NCBI GenBank assembly: GCA_036429605.1
Contig: JAVFKD010000015.1
Location: forward strand, 62,001 to 126,000
Source of the DNA: Cladobotryum mycophilum
Taxonomy: Eukaryota > Ascomycota > Sordariomycetes > Hypocreales > Hypocreaceae
Length of the DNA: 64,000 bases
Reading direction: 5' to 3'
Shown: positions 35,671 through 48,310 of the stretch, in pieces
Position numbering within the stretch: the stretch's first letter is position 1
How the letters are laid out: each line of letters opens with the position of its first letter
The notes under the pieces: generated by a model
The model's input: only the letters and a program-made list of their open reading frames with translations
Told to the model about the DNA's origin: nothing
Database searches by the model: none
Made by a program: the position numbers and the translations under genes

Positions 35671-36160
35671 AGTGCGGGGATCTCACCAACCCCGCTTCTG
35701 ACCTAGCTGGAGGCTTGTCCCGCCTCCCGTCTCACTAATTTTGACGCCAAGTTGGACCCCACATGAGCATAAGTGAACCGCCCCCGGTTGAGGAACCGAC
35801 TCCCAGACGACCATGTGTGTTTTATGCCTCTGTGGTAGCCACGTGCTCCTTGGAGGGGAACACCAATCACCTTTCCCTACATTCATGGTGAAGCTTTTTG
35901 GGAGCATTATTAGTTGTATAAATCATGTCTACCGTCGGTAAAAACAGCTCAAATGGACACGACGCGGCAGGCAGTCTGGCTCTTACTTTCTCAACCGTGT
36001 TCCCTGCGGCTGCAGTATCATGATAAGCTGATATAGACCGTGTCTATAAAAGCGGGCCGTCGAGCAATTTCGAGGTGTACATTGCTACCATGCGGATAGA
36101 GGTACAGCGCAAATGACATAATGCCGTGCATATAGTCGAGTTCCCCTCTTTGTGCTCCGC
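35671..36160. repeat. Duplicated upstream region, copy linked to orphan gene A
   Basis: Sequence upstream of the gene at 36531 matches sequence upstream of its paralogue at 50542. Shared landmarks are GTGCGGGG followed by CCAACCCCGCTT, GGAGCTTGTC/GGAGGCTTGTC, AAGCTGATAT, and CATTGCTACCATG/ATTACTACCATG followed by ATGACATAAT. The matching block at the other copy is about 50051-50340. This shows a segmental duplication rather than retroposition. Confidence 0.75.
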
Positions 36161-36530
36161 AAAGCAATCAAAGATCCGCCACACATGATGGCCATTTCAT
36201 CCTCGGCACGTCATCTCAACCGGTTATTGCCTTGGGCTTCAAGTCTTGGGATTGGCCAGAGGCTCGTATACTGTGGCATGCATAGAGAGGATAGAGGGAG
36301 GAGGGGGCTGAAGACGAGGAACAATCGAGTTGCACTCTCATTGGGCATGCCTGGTTACATAGAGAGTGGAAGCACTCCATCCCGGCGTCCGCAATATATA
36401 AAGTCCTTCATTTATCTATTTATGCCCCTCACTCCCCATCCTCCTTCCATCTCTCCCAACTCTTCCTTCATACATTGAGCGAAGAACAGAACCCCTTTTT
36501 CTACCTTGATTACCATTCCTTTCCACCAAA

Positions 36531-37402
36531 ATGCCCTATAACATCGTCTTCAAGAATATGAGTGGTCAGAATGCTCAGTATTCGATTTTCATGGCACCCC
36601 CGGACTTCTCTGGGAACGAACAGCTGTGGATGACTGTTTGGTACACAACCACCGCCGTTTGGGGTGGTAGCTTTGAAATCAACGTTAACGACGATTCTTT
36701 TGTGTGTAAGTAATAACCTTGGCTGATTCAAGTTGCTAGTTTACACCGCTGTATCTCAAAGGAAGCTAATAAGTAATTCTTTAGGGTCTGGAACTGTGCC
36801 TACGAAACCTGCACAGTATGCTGTCGTGGCCACTAGCGGGTATGAGATATTGGATTTGGGCACAGACACAACACCTGGCGGTAAGCACTCATCCGTGTGC
36901 ATTATACTTAACGATCTGGCTACTCACACGTTCTACAAAGATGCTTTTACTCTCGTATTGAATCCGGTTAGTAGTTTCGACTTTCGACTAGGCGGTCCAC
37001 CTTCTGCTCCTACCGGCTCCTTTCAGCTTTCTACTTACGACGATATTCCCACGCCTAACAACACTTATCTCGCTGGGTTTGCAAGAGCATATGGCAAAGA
37101 TAACGTTAACCCTGTTGCAGTAGTACGTTGGCCCATCTGACCAACCTTGGTTGACGAGTTTACTCATTCCGATTTAGTTTGCTCCAGGAAACCACGAGGT
37201 TCTCCAGATTACCCCAAAGATGAAATTCTTTGTGAATGAAGCCTTTCAGCAACCGGGTGAAATTGTCAACCAGGAGGACGTTGAAGCGAACGGTGTTACC
37301 ATTGACTTTGAAGTAGGCGATGGGGCGGGCAAGACGTTTGCCAAAGTGGTTCATAACGGCGAAAGAGACTTTACAGTGACATATTCTGACGCCCCCGAGT
37401 AG
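36531..37402 (+). CDS. Orphan family protein A (paralogue of the gene at 50542)
   Basis: A protein of 225 residues in four exons: 36531-36705, 36785-36880, 36941-37122 and 37178-37402; all introns GT-AG. I do not recognise a characterised domain. It is rich in aromatic and beta-branched residues, with no signal peptide or membrane segment, and is likely a beta-rich soluble protein. Motifs shared with the paralogue are SGTVPTKPA/VGTVPTSPA, TPNNTYLAGFA/VPNNTYLVGLA, QITPKMKFFV/QVTPKMKFFV and VTIDFEVGDGAGK/ATIDFSSGDGLGK. A TATATAAA box lies about 135 bp before the start, followed by a CT-rich leader, so it is probably well expressed. Intron 2 is 60 nt, in frame and free of stops, so retention would insert 20 residues. 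Confidence 0.82.
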
Positions 37403-39289
37403 AGTGGGCAAGTGAGAATGGTCAAACTGTTTTGGTACAGAGACATGTTGGTTTGTGGTACTCGCTCAGATACTTTTAACCTCGTTTTGGACAAGCGCAC
37501 AACTTTCTGTCCTAATTATTATCCTCTCCCTACTTCAATGGTCTCGTAATCCTGATTGAGATGTTTTTATTGTATAGTCAGATGGATAGTGTAAAGCTTT
37601 CATTTTGCGGCGTCGTTGGTGCAGTACTGTCCTCTCCATGATCGTTGGCCTGCATGTTAAACACACCGGTGACGTCCCCCTGCGCTCTTATATCGACGGC
37701 ATCTGGACTGTAGCAAGTGAATGGCTCTGTTGGCCCAATGATACTCACTTGAGAGCCGGTATTATGGGCGGATGTCTGAGGGGATGCTGGGGTTTGCATG
37801 CCTTTCTTATCAGCATGCATGAGTTTTAATTGTTTGGCTTTGATATATACATCGTGGTTAAAAGAGACCTAATCACAGGTCCCCTGAGCCAGCCTTATCC
37901 GTCACCGGCTGTTCCAAACACTGTACAGCTTTAAGAGTCCTTGCCGTCGCGAATCGTCATGAAGGATGAAACGCAAGTCGATATTGCTATCCCCCCCAAG
38001 AAAAGTTGACCAGGATACTGAACGTTTTGGTCAGAATGCTCACATGAAGGACTTCATGGCAATTTGATCAATACTATCGTTTTTTTCCATCTACAAAATT
38101 TCTGTTATGAGCCAATAGTGTATGTCGTCTGCCGGTCTGCAGTCTGCGTTGCCGACGTTGCCTCTACCCCTACTGCCTTTGTCTTTTTTTGTTCGGGCAA
38201 GCTGTCTTTGCTCTGCTTGTCCTTCTGATTGACAAGATTCACCTCGTCCCTGCTGGTTCGTTCATCTAGATTTGATACTGCAGAGATCCCCAACAGGCAT
38301 CAAAGGCCATCATATTTCGTCGCGACTTGTCGCTCTTTTTGCCCAGACACCAACGCCTTTGCACCTTTTCAATTTTCGCACTCTGTTTCCCTCGCCGCCA
38401 ATCATTCTAGCAATCGCATGGTCATGTTTTCAACAAGCAGGCTCGCCTTGCTCTCAAATCACTCATGCCTTTGGTTTAGTCCAGCACTGGGTCTTTCCAC
38501 TCCCCCTCTCTTCTGGCAAAACCCTATGCTCACACACCACCACCAGGTTCAGACTACAAGCTTTCCCCAAGACAATTGCCGGTGTCCAACCAGTCCAGGC
38601 AAAATTCATTTACTACCAAAGATACTATCAATCAAATATAGCAAGCACCGGACGGTCTTATTTGTACATTCTGGAGTATATGGTGTATCTTTGCCCCTCG
38701 GACGAAACGGTTGCAGCCAATTTCTTCCGGGATTTACACACCGTTAATTATTAAGACTCACGCTGACTCTATGGGACACCGGATAACGTTTTTATGTCTG
38801 AACTGTTCTCATCCACAAAGTTTCACTGTCGTCATTCTCATAATCACACCAATTTGAAGTTTGACTTTGTGTTAGATGCCGTTGTTTATTACATCCCGGC
38901 TTTCGGGGCGTCAGTCACTTATAAATATGTGAAGAAAAGGCAGCTGGCTGACAAGTGATAATAAGTACATTCCAATAATACGTAGAACCGACGTGGGGGT
39001 ATACAAGCTAATATAACAGTAGTGAAACTGGTAAATCAACTCCGCCTCGGACGCTTAAAGCCCTGGCCGCCCTCCCTCTTACTACCTTCAATCTTGCATG
39101 TGACGCTTGCTGTAATCATCCTCCGATTTCTCACCACCGTCTTAATCAAGCTCTTTAGTATCGTTACCTTTACGAAATACAGTCCCCTAGTCGCATCCCA
39201 AACAACCATAGTGTCCGACTCCTTAGCTGTTATATGCCAGCGCGGCAGCGGCCGGCACGAGGGTTATTCTATCGCTAATAGAAGAAAAC
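37403..39289. other. Stretch without a supported gene, ahead of the AT-rich block
   Basis: Two overlapping plus-strand frames at 38229-38754 are long, but their amino-acid composition is not convincing and neither matches a family I know. The sequence is ordinary in composition until 39.29 kb, where it changes abruptly to AT-rich. Confidence 0.4.
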
Positions 39290-39769
39290 TTATAAAGAAA
39301 TATAAGAATTATAATTAAATAAAAATTAAAAATTAAAACTATTATTAATTAATATTTATTTATAAAATTATAATATAATTTTTATAATATTGTTTATTTT
39401 TTATTTTTTTATAATTTAAATTTAATAAATTAAAAAAATATTATTTATTTATATTTATTTATTCTATTTATATTATTTATATATTCCAAATAGAATATTA
39501 TAATAGCTAGTAATAGCTCTTGCAATGCTTAAGTATAGGGCTAGTTATAAAAAAAGAAAATTATTTTTTAATAGTGTACTTTTTTTAATTATTATTATTT
39601 TATTTATAAAATTAAATAGTTTTAATAAATATTATAGATTTTAAGATTCTTTTAAGATTTAATAAATATTTTAAAATTAAGATATTTTTTAAAAGTTTAA
39701 AAAACTAGTTTTTATTATTTTAATATTTTATAAAATAACTAAAGTTTAAAAAGAAATTATAATTAAATT

Positions 39770-40335
39770 TATCTCTCTTAAAAGACAGGTCTTTATAACT
39801 TATTTAATTACATTAGTTAATTATAATAAATAGGTTTAGCTTTATTTTATTAAAATCTAGATATTATATATTTTAATAAAATATTTATTATTTAATTATA
39901 TAATTAAAGTATTAATTAAATAATTATATATATTATTATTTTAATTATTTAAAACTTAATTATTTTTACTTTTATAAGTTTTTATTTAAATTATTTAATT
40001 TTCTTTAGATTTTATAATTAAATTTAAGTTTTTTATTTATTTATTCTTTTTAATTATAATATTATTTAAATTACCTAAACAATTAATCTTGTTTAATTAT
40101 AGCTATCTTTTACTATTTTTTACTTAATCTTATTTTTAACTTTAGTAGAATTTATATTTAGCTTTTTTACTTAAGTTATTTTATTATATAATTAGTATAT
40201 CCTTAAAACAGGATTATTTCTATTATTATTATTATATTTTATTAAATAATCTAATAATAAATATACTAAAAACATAAGTATTAAATATTATATTTACTAT
40301 TTAACTATAAAATTAAAAACTATATAATTAAATTT
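39770..40335 (+). repeat. Eroded repeat, forward copy 1
   Basis: The first part (to about 40200) matches the inverse of 44533-45000, with landmarks TTTATAACTTATTTAATTA and AATAAATAGGTTTAG. The last part (40195-40335, CTTAAAACAGGATTATTTCT) matches 42480-42620 directly and 43585-43730 inversely. It lacks the ~450 bp that separate these parts in the other copies. Confidence 0.65.
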
Positions 40336-42009
40336 ATATTATTACTAATTATTATAAAATTATTTAAAAAAAGATTTATATTATTTTAAAATTATAAAAT
40401 ATTTGTATTATAATTATTTTTAATAGTTTTAAAAGTATTATATATATTTATATTAAATACTTTTATATTAATTAATATTTTTAAGTTTAAATATATTTTT
40501 ATTTTATAAAGAAAATATATAAATGTATTTTATTCTATTTTTTAATATCAAACTATTAAAGTATATAATTACTATTAAAAAAGTATTTATAAGTTTTAAA
40601 TTAACTTATATAATCTTTTTTATTTAATAATAAAAAACTAATTATTTAATTAAGTCTTTTTATATTTAAGTATATTAAAAGAATTTATAAGTATATAAGA
40701 TTAATATAATTATTTTTTAAAATCTTATAAGCTATTTCTTAATAAAATAAAATTTTTAAGTTTATTTTTTTAAAAAAACATTTAATTTGATAAATAAAAA
40801 TATTAAAAAATAGTTTTTTATTAATTTTATAATTATAATTATATTTTATGATTTTGATTATGTAAATAATATTATAATAAACATAAATTTTAATTTATAA
40901 TATAAAATTAAAATTAAAATAATTTTATAAACTAAAGTAATTATTTTAATTATTATCTTTATTATTTTATTAATTTCTCTTTATTAAATATTTTATTTTT
41001 ATTTTAATAGTTTTATCATTTATATTCTTCTTAATATAACTTAGCTATTAAACTTTAATCTTATAAAAACTATTAGTAATATACAGATTTTAGTTCTAGT
41101 AATAATATTATTAAAAAAAGGTTTTTTTAAGTTTTATTAAAACCTTTAAAAAAATTAATTACTTTTAAAGGTTTAAATACTTATGATTTTATATATTATT
41201 TCTAGGATAATATATTATTAAAAATTACTTTTAATTATTTAATGTTTTTTTAATAGAGATATTTTAGCCTTAGACTTATAATAAGTGTTTTAGGCTATTA
41301 TTACTTTATAGTTTATTAAAATATATAAAATTAAGTTTTTTTTTAAATACTATTATATTATTAATATTTTAATAAAGAACTTTATTTATTTGTTTTAATT
41401 ATTTTATGTAAGCTTTTTTTAATATTATACTTTATAATTAAAATTATTATATTATTTATATATTTTGACTTTTTTATTTTATACTTTATTTTTAAAAAGA
41501 ATTATATATATATATAATATAAAAATAATTAATAATAATAAAATCTTTTATAAATCTTTATAAAGTAAATATATAGTATAATAACTTAATCTTATACTTA
41601 TATTATTTATAAAAGTAAAATTTAATAATATTTATATAAGTTATTAATTAAAATATAATAATAATAAAACCTTAAAAAATATAATTAATTATAATTAATT
41701 TAAATATATATAATAACTTAAATAAAATTAACTTAATTTATTATAATTATTAAATTATTAGTTTATTCTTATTAAAATAAAACTTTATATTTATTTAGAT
41801 TATAATAAACCTAATAATTATATATATCAGCTTATATTCTTTTCTTATATATTTAATTAATTATTAATTTAATATTATTTATTATTAATACCTAATACCT
41901 AAACTATAATATATTAAACCTATTACTTAACCTTGCCCTAATCTACTGCTAATATTAACCACGATCTAGGTTATTCTTATTACGAAACGCCCGGAACGTT
42001 ATAGTTATT

Positions 42010-42620
42010 TTATTATATGTAATATAGTTAATAACTTGATTTAGGTTTAAGTGCTTTAGTTATTTACTTAGTTACTAAGATAGTAAGAATAAAATATTTT
42101 GTAATTAGTATTTGTGACTTTAACTTAAATAAGAGTTATAGTTATTAATTGTGTGTTTTTATATATCATTTACTATTATAGGTAACTGTAATATTAAGTG
42201 TATAGAAAGAAATCTATTTATTTATAAAGTATAAGTGATTTTAAGGCTTTAAGTATTTATAGAAGATTTAGCTTTTTAAAAGTTTTTGTTTTTTAGTTTA
42301 TTATTTATTATTATAGTAAACATATTATATAAAGAATATAAATAGGTTTAGATTTAATTAGATTAATTATTTAAATTTTAATTTTAATAATATAATTAAA
42401 GTTTTTAATATAATAAAAGATTTAAGAGATATATTAACGTTTAGAGTTACTTAATAGTTTATAGTATTAATCTTATTTTATAATTAGAATATTCTTAAAG
42501 CAGGATTGTTTTTATTATTATTATTATATTTTATTAAATAATTTAATAATAAATATATTAAAAATATAAGTATTAAATACTATAATTATTATTTAATTAT
42601 AAAATTAAAAACTATATATA
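42010..42620 (+). repeat. Eroded repeat, forward copy 2
   Basis: This matches the inverse of 43585-44095 over most of its length (landmarks TAATTGTGTGTTTTTATATA, ATAAATAGGTTTAGATT, CTTAAAGCAGGATTG). Its start, AACTTGATTTAGGTTTAAG with TTATTTACTTAGTTACTAAG, matches the inverse of the sequence just right of the solo LTR. Confidence 0.65.
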
Positions 42621-43584
42621 TATATTAAATATTTATTAAATTATAAAAAATAAAATATTTATTAAATTATAAAAAATAAAATATTTATTAAATTATAAAA
42701 AATAAAATATTTAATTAAATTAAAAAAGTATAAATTTTATATTTAATAAATTAAACTTTTTTAAATATATTATTATATTAAATAAAATATTGATAAGTTT
42801 TATTAAAATTAAAATAATATAAAATTAGTTTAAATTAAATATTATTAAAAAGATTTAAAGTTTTTTAAGTTTTATTAACTATTATTAATATTTTATAAAA
42901 ACTTATAATAAAATTATATAATTATTTTATAAATTAATTAAAAAGAAATTAAGTATTTAAATAAATAAAATAATATAATATGTTTTTAAATAAATTAAAA
43001 CTTTAATTATAAAAAATTTAATATTTATAATATTTAATTTAAAAAAAAAAACTTAATGTAAATAATAAAATAAAAGTAAGAAATTGCAATTAATTATATT
43101 TTATTTATGAGTTTTATATAATATTAAATTAAATTATTTTATATATAATAAAAGATTTTTAATAATTATTTTAGTTTTTAAAAAATAAAAATAAGATTTT
43201 TTTAAAAATAAATATAAAATTAAAATATATATAAATTATAATAACATTTTATATCTTATTATAATTTAATAGTTTAATAAATAATAAATTACATATATTA
43301 AATATTTTTTATAATTTAATTATAGTTTTATTTATTAAAAAAGATTAAAAAATAATAAAATAAACATTTTAAATAAATAAATAAAATATATTTAAAATAA
43401 AATAATTATAATAAAATAAATTTTAAATATTATTTTAAAAGAATATTATTTATAACATATATTAAATATTATATTTTAAATTAAAAATAATAATATTTAA
43501 ATTTATTTTATTAAACAATATTATAAAATTTAAAAAAAAGTTTTTTTAAAAAGTTTATTATAAATAATAAAAACTTATAATTAT

Positions 43585-44095
43585 ATATAGTATTTAATTT
43601 TATAGTTAAACAATAAACATAGTATTTAGTGCCTGTATTTTTAGTATATTTATTATTAGATTATTTAATAAAGTATAGTAATAATAATAAAAATAATCCT
43701 GTTTTAAGAATACATTAGTTATAAAATAAGATTAATATTGTAAATTACTAACTAACTCTAGACCTTAATATACCTCTTAAATCTTCAATAATCAAGCCAT
43801 TAAAATATTATGTTAAAAGCTTTAATTATATCATTAAAATTAAGGCTTAAACAATTAATCTAACTAAACCTAAACCTATTTATGCTCTTTATATAATATA
43901 TTTATTATAATAATAAATAATAAACTAAAAAATAAAAGTTTTTAAAAAACTAAATCTTTTATAAGTACTTAAAGTCTTAAGATTACTTATAAATAAATAA
44001 ATTCCTTTTTACTAACTATACTTAATATTATAGTTACTTATAATAACAAATTATATATAAAAACACATAATTAATAACCATAACTTTTATTATTG
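43585..44095 (-). repeat. Eroded repeat, inverted copy, left of the solo LTR
   Basis: This is the inverse of 42100-42620. It is less mutated near its right end (43740-44095). Together with 44533-45000 it forms one inverted element split by the LTR insertion. Confidence 0.65.
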
Positions 44096-44528
44096 TGATA
44101 GCGAAAGAAAACACAACAACAAAAAGAGGACACAGTGGCCCAAAAGCTTCCGCCGGTCCAGGGTAACCCTATTGAAGCCGTAGCCGTTAACAAAGCATTG
44201 TACGATATCCAAGTAATCAACACGATTTAGATTAATTGTTAGAGGTTAGATTAGTCTAGAGGTAAAGGATAATAATAGATCTGTATCTAATCAGTTACTT
44301 TAAACAAAGGAAATAATAGAAACTGGCGTTTAAACGCCGTAATTCTAAGAATAGGAACAAGATCGATCAAGTTGAACAAACAAAAGTAAAGAATTGATTG
44401 TTAATGCTATTATACAAAGGCATAAATGATCCCTTTTTATCCTTTGAGCCGTCCCGGTACCCGTTTTTTCGGCCTCCCAAATTGGAAGGTAAGCTCTCCT
44501 ACGCTCAAGTACACCTGGCTCCATCACA
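44096..44528. mobile_element. Solo LTR-like insertion, not RIP-mutated
   Basis: A 433-bp segment of normal composition sits inside the AT-rich block. It starts TGTGATAGCG and ends CTCCATCACA, the inverted TGTGAT/ATCACA ends typical of LTRs. It is flanked by TTAT on both sides (44092-44095 and 44529-44532), a possible 4-bp target duplication. The host repeat continues on either side. No internal retrotransposon genes are present, so it is best read as a solo LTR that arrived after the surrounding repeat had been mutated. Orientation is uncertain. Confidence 0.65.
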
Positions 44529-44532
44529 TTAT

Positions 44533-45000
44533 CTTAGTAATTAAGTAAATAACTAAAATACCTAAACCCAAATCAAATTACTAATTATATAACAGAATAA
44601 CTCAAGTAAAAGAGCTAAACAAAAGTTCTATTAAAGCTAAAAACAAAATTAAATAAAAAATAATAAAAGATAATTAAAATTAAAAAAAGATTAATTATTT
44701 AAGTAATTTAAATTATATTATAAATAAAAAACAAAATAAGAAAAAAAGCCTAAGTTTAGTTATAAGATTTAAAAAGAACTAGATAATCTAAATAAAAGAA
44801 AATAAAAATAATTAGGTTTTAAATAGCTAAAGGTAATAATATATATAATTATTTATTTAATACTTTAATTATATAATTAAATAATAAATCTTTTATTAAA
44901 ATATATAAGATCTAGATCTTAATAAAATAAAACTAAATCTATTTATTATAATTAATTAATATAATTAAATAAGTTATAAAAACCCATCCCTTAAAAAAAA
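44533..45000 (-). repeat. Eroded repeat, inverted copy, right of the solo LTR
   Basis: This is the inverse of 39770-40200, including counterparts of AATAAATAGGTTTAGCTTT and GTTATTTTATTATATAATTA. Its left edge continues the element interrupted at 44096-44528. Confidence 0.65.
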
Positions 45001-46034
45001 CTTATAATTATATAAAAATAAAATTTAAATTTTGTTATAATTTTAAAAAAGTTTTATTAAAAGGATTAATTAATATATTTTATATAAATATAAAGAAAAT
45101 ATAGAGAATATTTAAATAAATTAAATAAAACTTTAGTTTTTATAAAATAAAATAATATATTTAAAAGATTATTTTAATATATATGATTTATAATTAAATA
45201 AAAGTTTTAAAATATAAATTATATAAATAAATTTAATTATTATTAATATTTTAAAAATTATAAAATATAATTAAATTAAATTTTATTATAAAACTATTTA
45301 AATTAATTAAACTGATTATAAAAATTAAACATTATAATACTTTTATAATTATTAATAAACTTATAAAATAAATTTATTTTTTATTATATTAAAAAATTAT
45401 AAATATAAAAGACTTTATATATATATTTTTATATATGTTTATACATATTTACTTTTTATTTAAAAGAAATTATTTTAAATTAAAAATTAATTAAATAATT
45501 AAATATTAATTAAATATTTAATATAATTTATTATTTATAAATTAATAAATAAATTAAATAAATAAATTAAATTTTAAAAAACTAAAGTTTTATTTAATTA
45601 AAAAGATTATTTTTAATAAAAAGAATATAAAATAAAATAATTTTTAATTATATATTATAAAAATAATTAACATTAATATTTAATTAAATAAAAAACTATA
45701 TTAATATAAAAATATATAAAAACTTATTAAATATTTAATTTATTTTAAAATAATTTTATTTTAATTTAAAATTACTTAAATCTATTTAAAAATAATTTAT
45801 AATTTTAAAAGATTTTAAATATTATAATTAAAAAGACTATTAAAAGTATTTTTATTTAACTTTTTATTAAATCTTTTAAATTATATATATCTTTAAATTT
45901 AGTATAATAAATTTTAATATAAGACCAAAAATACTTTTTCATATAAAATAATTAAAAAAAATATTTTAAGAATATTAAATAATTAAATCTTTTTTATAAA
46001 AACTTTGTTTATAAAAAACTTAAAATATAACGTA

Positions 46035-47881
46035 CTTTATCAGCGAGTGGCGCATATCAGCGAGTGGCGCACCTTCTACCTACAACCTATATAAACTGCT
46101 TAATTATACCATAAAATATTAAATAGTAACTAAAATACTATTAGAATCTAATAAATTAGATATTTCTATGGCTTTTTTATAAGTTTGTATATTATGCCTA
46201 GGTTTACTATAATTGCTATAGCGCGGAGTATTCGTCCGGCCTAACCCTTGTTAACTATTACTTTAACGATCTTTTTTTATTTGTTTATCTAGATCCTTTT
46301 GATCTATTAGATCTTGTGTATCTTGAATAGTAAGAGAGCCTTTAAGCCGCACACGTGTTTTTTTTGCTCTTCGGTACTTGCTTAATGCCTTATTTGCTGT
46401 ACGAAGTGATAAGACTTTTTTATATAGAAGAGCCACCTGATGTATTATGGCTATTGCTCTTTTCGTAAACTGATCTATAGTAGCTAGCATTGATGTAGGA
46501 GAGTTATTTTGATGAGTAGAGATATAAGATTTTATATGCTCTGATTACGAGCTAGCCTTATATATAGTTTATGGTGTCTTCGAGACCTAAGGCTATTTAA
46601 TCTTAGGCAAAGTTATTAAAGGTATTAGTATTTATAGCTAGATATAAAGCTTTAAGAGAACTCTTTACGGGTTAAATAGCATAAGGCTAGTTCTTGCAAA
46701 GCCTTTTTATATATTTTTTTATTATTAAAGAAAAGAAAACTATATAAAAAGCGTAAAGGAATTTAAGTTTATTAATGTATATAATATATATATGTATTAG
46801 GGTTTTAATTTACTGGCTATACGTTTATTTAAGTGGTCTAAAGTAATTAATATTAAGCGGCTAAAGGATATAAAAGAAATAAGTAAGTATATAGATTATA
46901 ATAATCTTATACTATTAATAATAGAGCTTAAATTCTATAAAGTGGTGGCTCTTATGGCCATTAAGGATAAGCAGCTAATATATACCTTTTATATAAGATA
47001 CTATATAATAATTAAAATACTTAACCTAATCTAGGCTAACCTTATTAATAGTCTAGCTATTATCTATTATTATAATAACCTAATCTACTAGAAGATTATA
47101 TTCTTAATATTAATAAAATAGGTGATATTAGGCGGCTAGGATAATAAATAGTAAAATAGCTTAACCGTATGTATTAATACCTTAGATTATAGTTACCTAT
47201 TCTCGATTACTAGGCTAAGATAATTTAACTTTTATACAACTATTTAATATTATAATTATTATACCTATAAAGATTAGGCCTATTATAAAACCAGTCTTAT
47301 TAAAGTTATAACTATTTTTATCTAGGATACTATACTTAGTCTTAATATTTTATATAAAAGCAAACTAATTATTTATTAGTCTTAGATCTTTATATTTAAC
47401 CTTTTAATAATTATATTTACAAGAATAATATATATATAACTTTAATTAATATTTAATAAATCTATAAGCCTAAAGCTTTTTAACTAATAGTATATTATAT
47501 ACATATAATAATTAATTAACTATTTTTTTAATATTATATAATTTAGGTAAAAATAATCGCGTTAAGAGTTTAATTATATATTAAATAATAGTTTTTTCTT
47601 TTGATTTGGTTAGATTTGTTGTATTAGGTCTAGTATTGTGTCTGGCTGTATAACCATCGCGATGATAGCGGATTATATTAACTAGCATATTGTAGATCTT
47701 GGCTACGGCTCGAATACTAAGTGATTCGCTATTTTTAAGAGCTTAAAAAGCTATAATTATCCTGGCTTTATTTAGAAGGGATTCTATAGTTAATTATGGA
47801 GGAATTTAATGAGAAGGTAAGTTATATATGCTGTGGGCGGAAAGTGCGCCACTCGCTGATATGCGCCACTCGTTGATAAAG
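46035..47881 (-). mobile_element. pogo/Tc1-mariner-like DNA transposon, RIP-eroded
   Basis: A 1.85-kb element is flanked by TA on each side (46033-46034 and 47882-47883). Terminal inverted repeats of about 40 bp hold a motif twice in tandem: CTTTATCAGCGAGTGGCGC, then ATATCAGCGAGTGGCGCAC. The inverse copy at 47841-47881 differs in one or two bases. Length, TA target and transposase remnants all fit fungal pogo-type elements. The middle (46.5-47.6 kb) is heavily TA-mutated. Confidence 0.85.
46263..47830 (-). pseudogene. Degenerate pogo-type transposase
   Basis: Two recognisable pieces survive on minus. Near 47.79-47.68 kb a helix-turn-helix (Psq-type) segment reads ALKNSESLSIRAVAKIYNM, with a stop just upstream where a glutamine would be expected. 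At 46490-46263 the C-terminal region reads ALSKYRRAKKTRVRLKGSLT, then IQDTQDLIDQKD, a tail common in fungal pogo transposases. The DDE catalytic core between them is destroyed by stops. Confidence 0.75.
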
Positions 47882-48179
47882 TACATTAATTCTTTTAAAA
47901 TTTATAAATTAATATTTTAAAGATTTATTAATAAAGTAAAATTATATAATTTATATGATTTTAATATAATATAATAAATAAAAAATATAATTTAATTTAA
48001 TTAAATATTTTTCTTTTATTCTACAAAACGCTATAAACAGGCACGCCTAGCTCCAGCTGACCAAATACTTAAATAGACTTTAAATAGGTCGTAAATAATA
48101 CTATTACTACTACTATTACCTAGGCCCTATAGACTTCTAAGCCCCAGTCAGACACATTATACGCGGTAAAAATCAAGGC

Positions 48180-48310
48180 CATGGCAAAAAGGGAAATCCA
48201 GGGATACAGAAGGGAATCCAAGGCCATAGAGAGAAATCCAGGCATATACAGGGAGATCCAAAAAGCCAGAGGAATACAGAGACACAAAGAGGGATACAGA
48301 GATACCGATG
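48180..48310. repeat. Imperfect tandem repeat, ~30-bp unit
   Basis: Variants of GAAATCCAGGGATACAGA recur about four or five times with insertions. The matching minus-strand frame gives a repetitive hydrophobic peptide, which I regard as an artefact of the repeat. Confidence 0.55.

Larger units (their letters stand above)
32935..36530. other. Long stretch without a supported gene
   Basis: This stretch holds the promoter side of the minus-strand helicase, a short direct repeat (33027-33080 and 33186-33238), an ORF with a possible signal peptide at 34672-34911, and from about 35.5 kb DNA duplicated upstream of the second orphan paralogue. Otherwise I see only short non-conserved reading frames. 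Confidence 0.45.
39290..48030. repeat. 8.7-kb AT-rich, RIP-like transposon graveyard
   Basis: Composition switches sharply to almost pure A/T near 39.29 kb and back near 48.03 kb. Reading frames vanish because TAA and TAG saturate all frames, as RIP produces. Inside are at least four relatives of one repeat (39770-40335, 42010-42620, 43585-44095, 44533-45000), an unmutated LTR-like insert (44096-44528) and a pogo-like element (46035-47881). A GC-bearing patch at 41935-42005 contains AACGCCCGGAACG-type sequence (GAAACGCCCGGAACGTTATA) and looks like another LTR end. The block is small for a centromere. Confidence 0.85.

Noticed and set aside
38229..38754. Two overlapping plus-strand frames of 172 and 160 codons
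   Set aside because: The two frames cover the same bases and neither looks conserved; low-GC pyrimidine-rich DNA gives such frames by chance.
39290..48030. AT-rich block as a centromere
   Set aside because: At under 9 kb it is short for a filamentous-fungal regional centromere, and its content is explained by eroded transposons.
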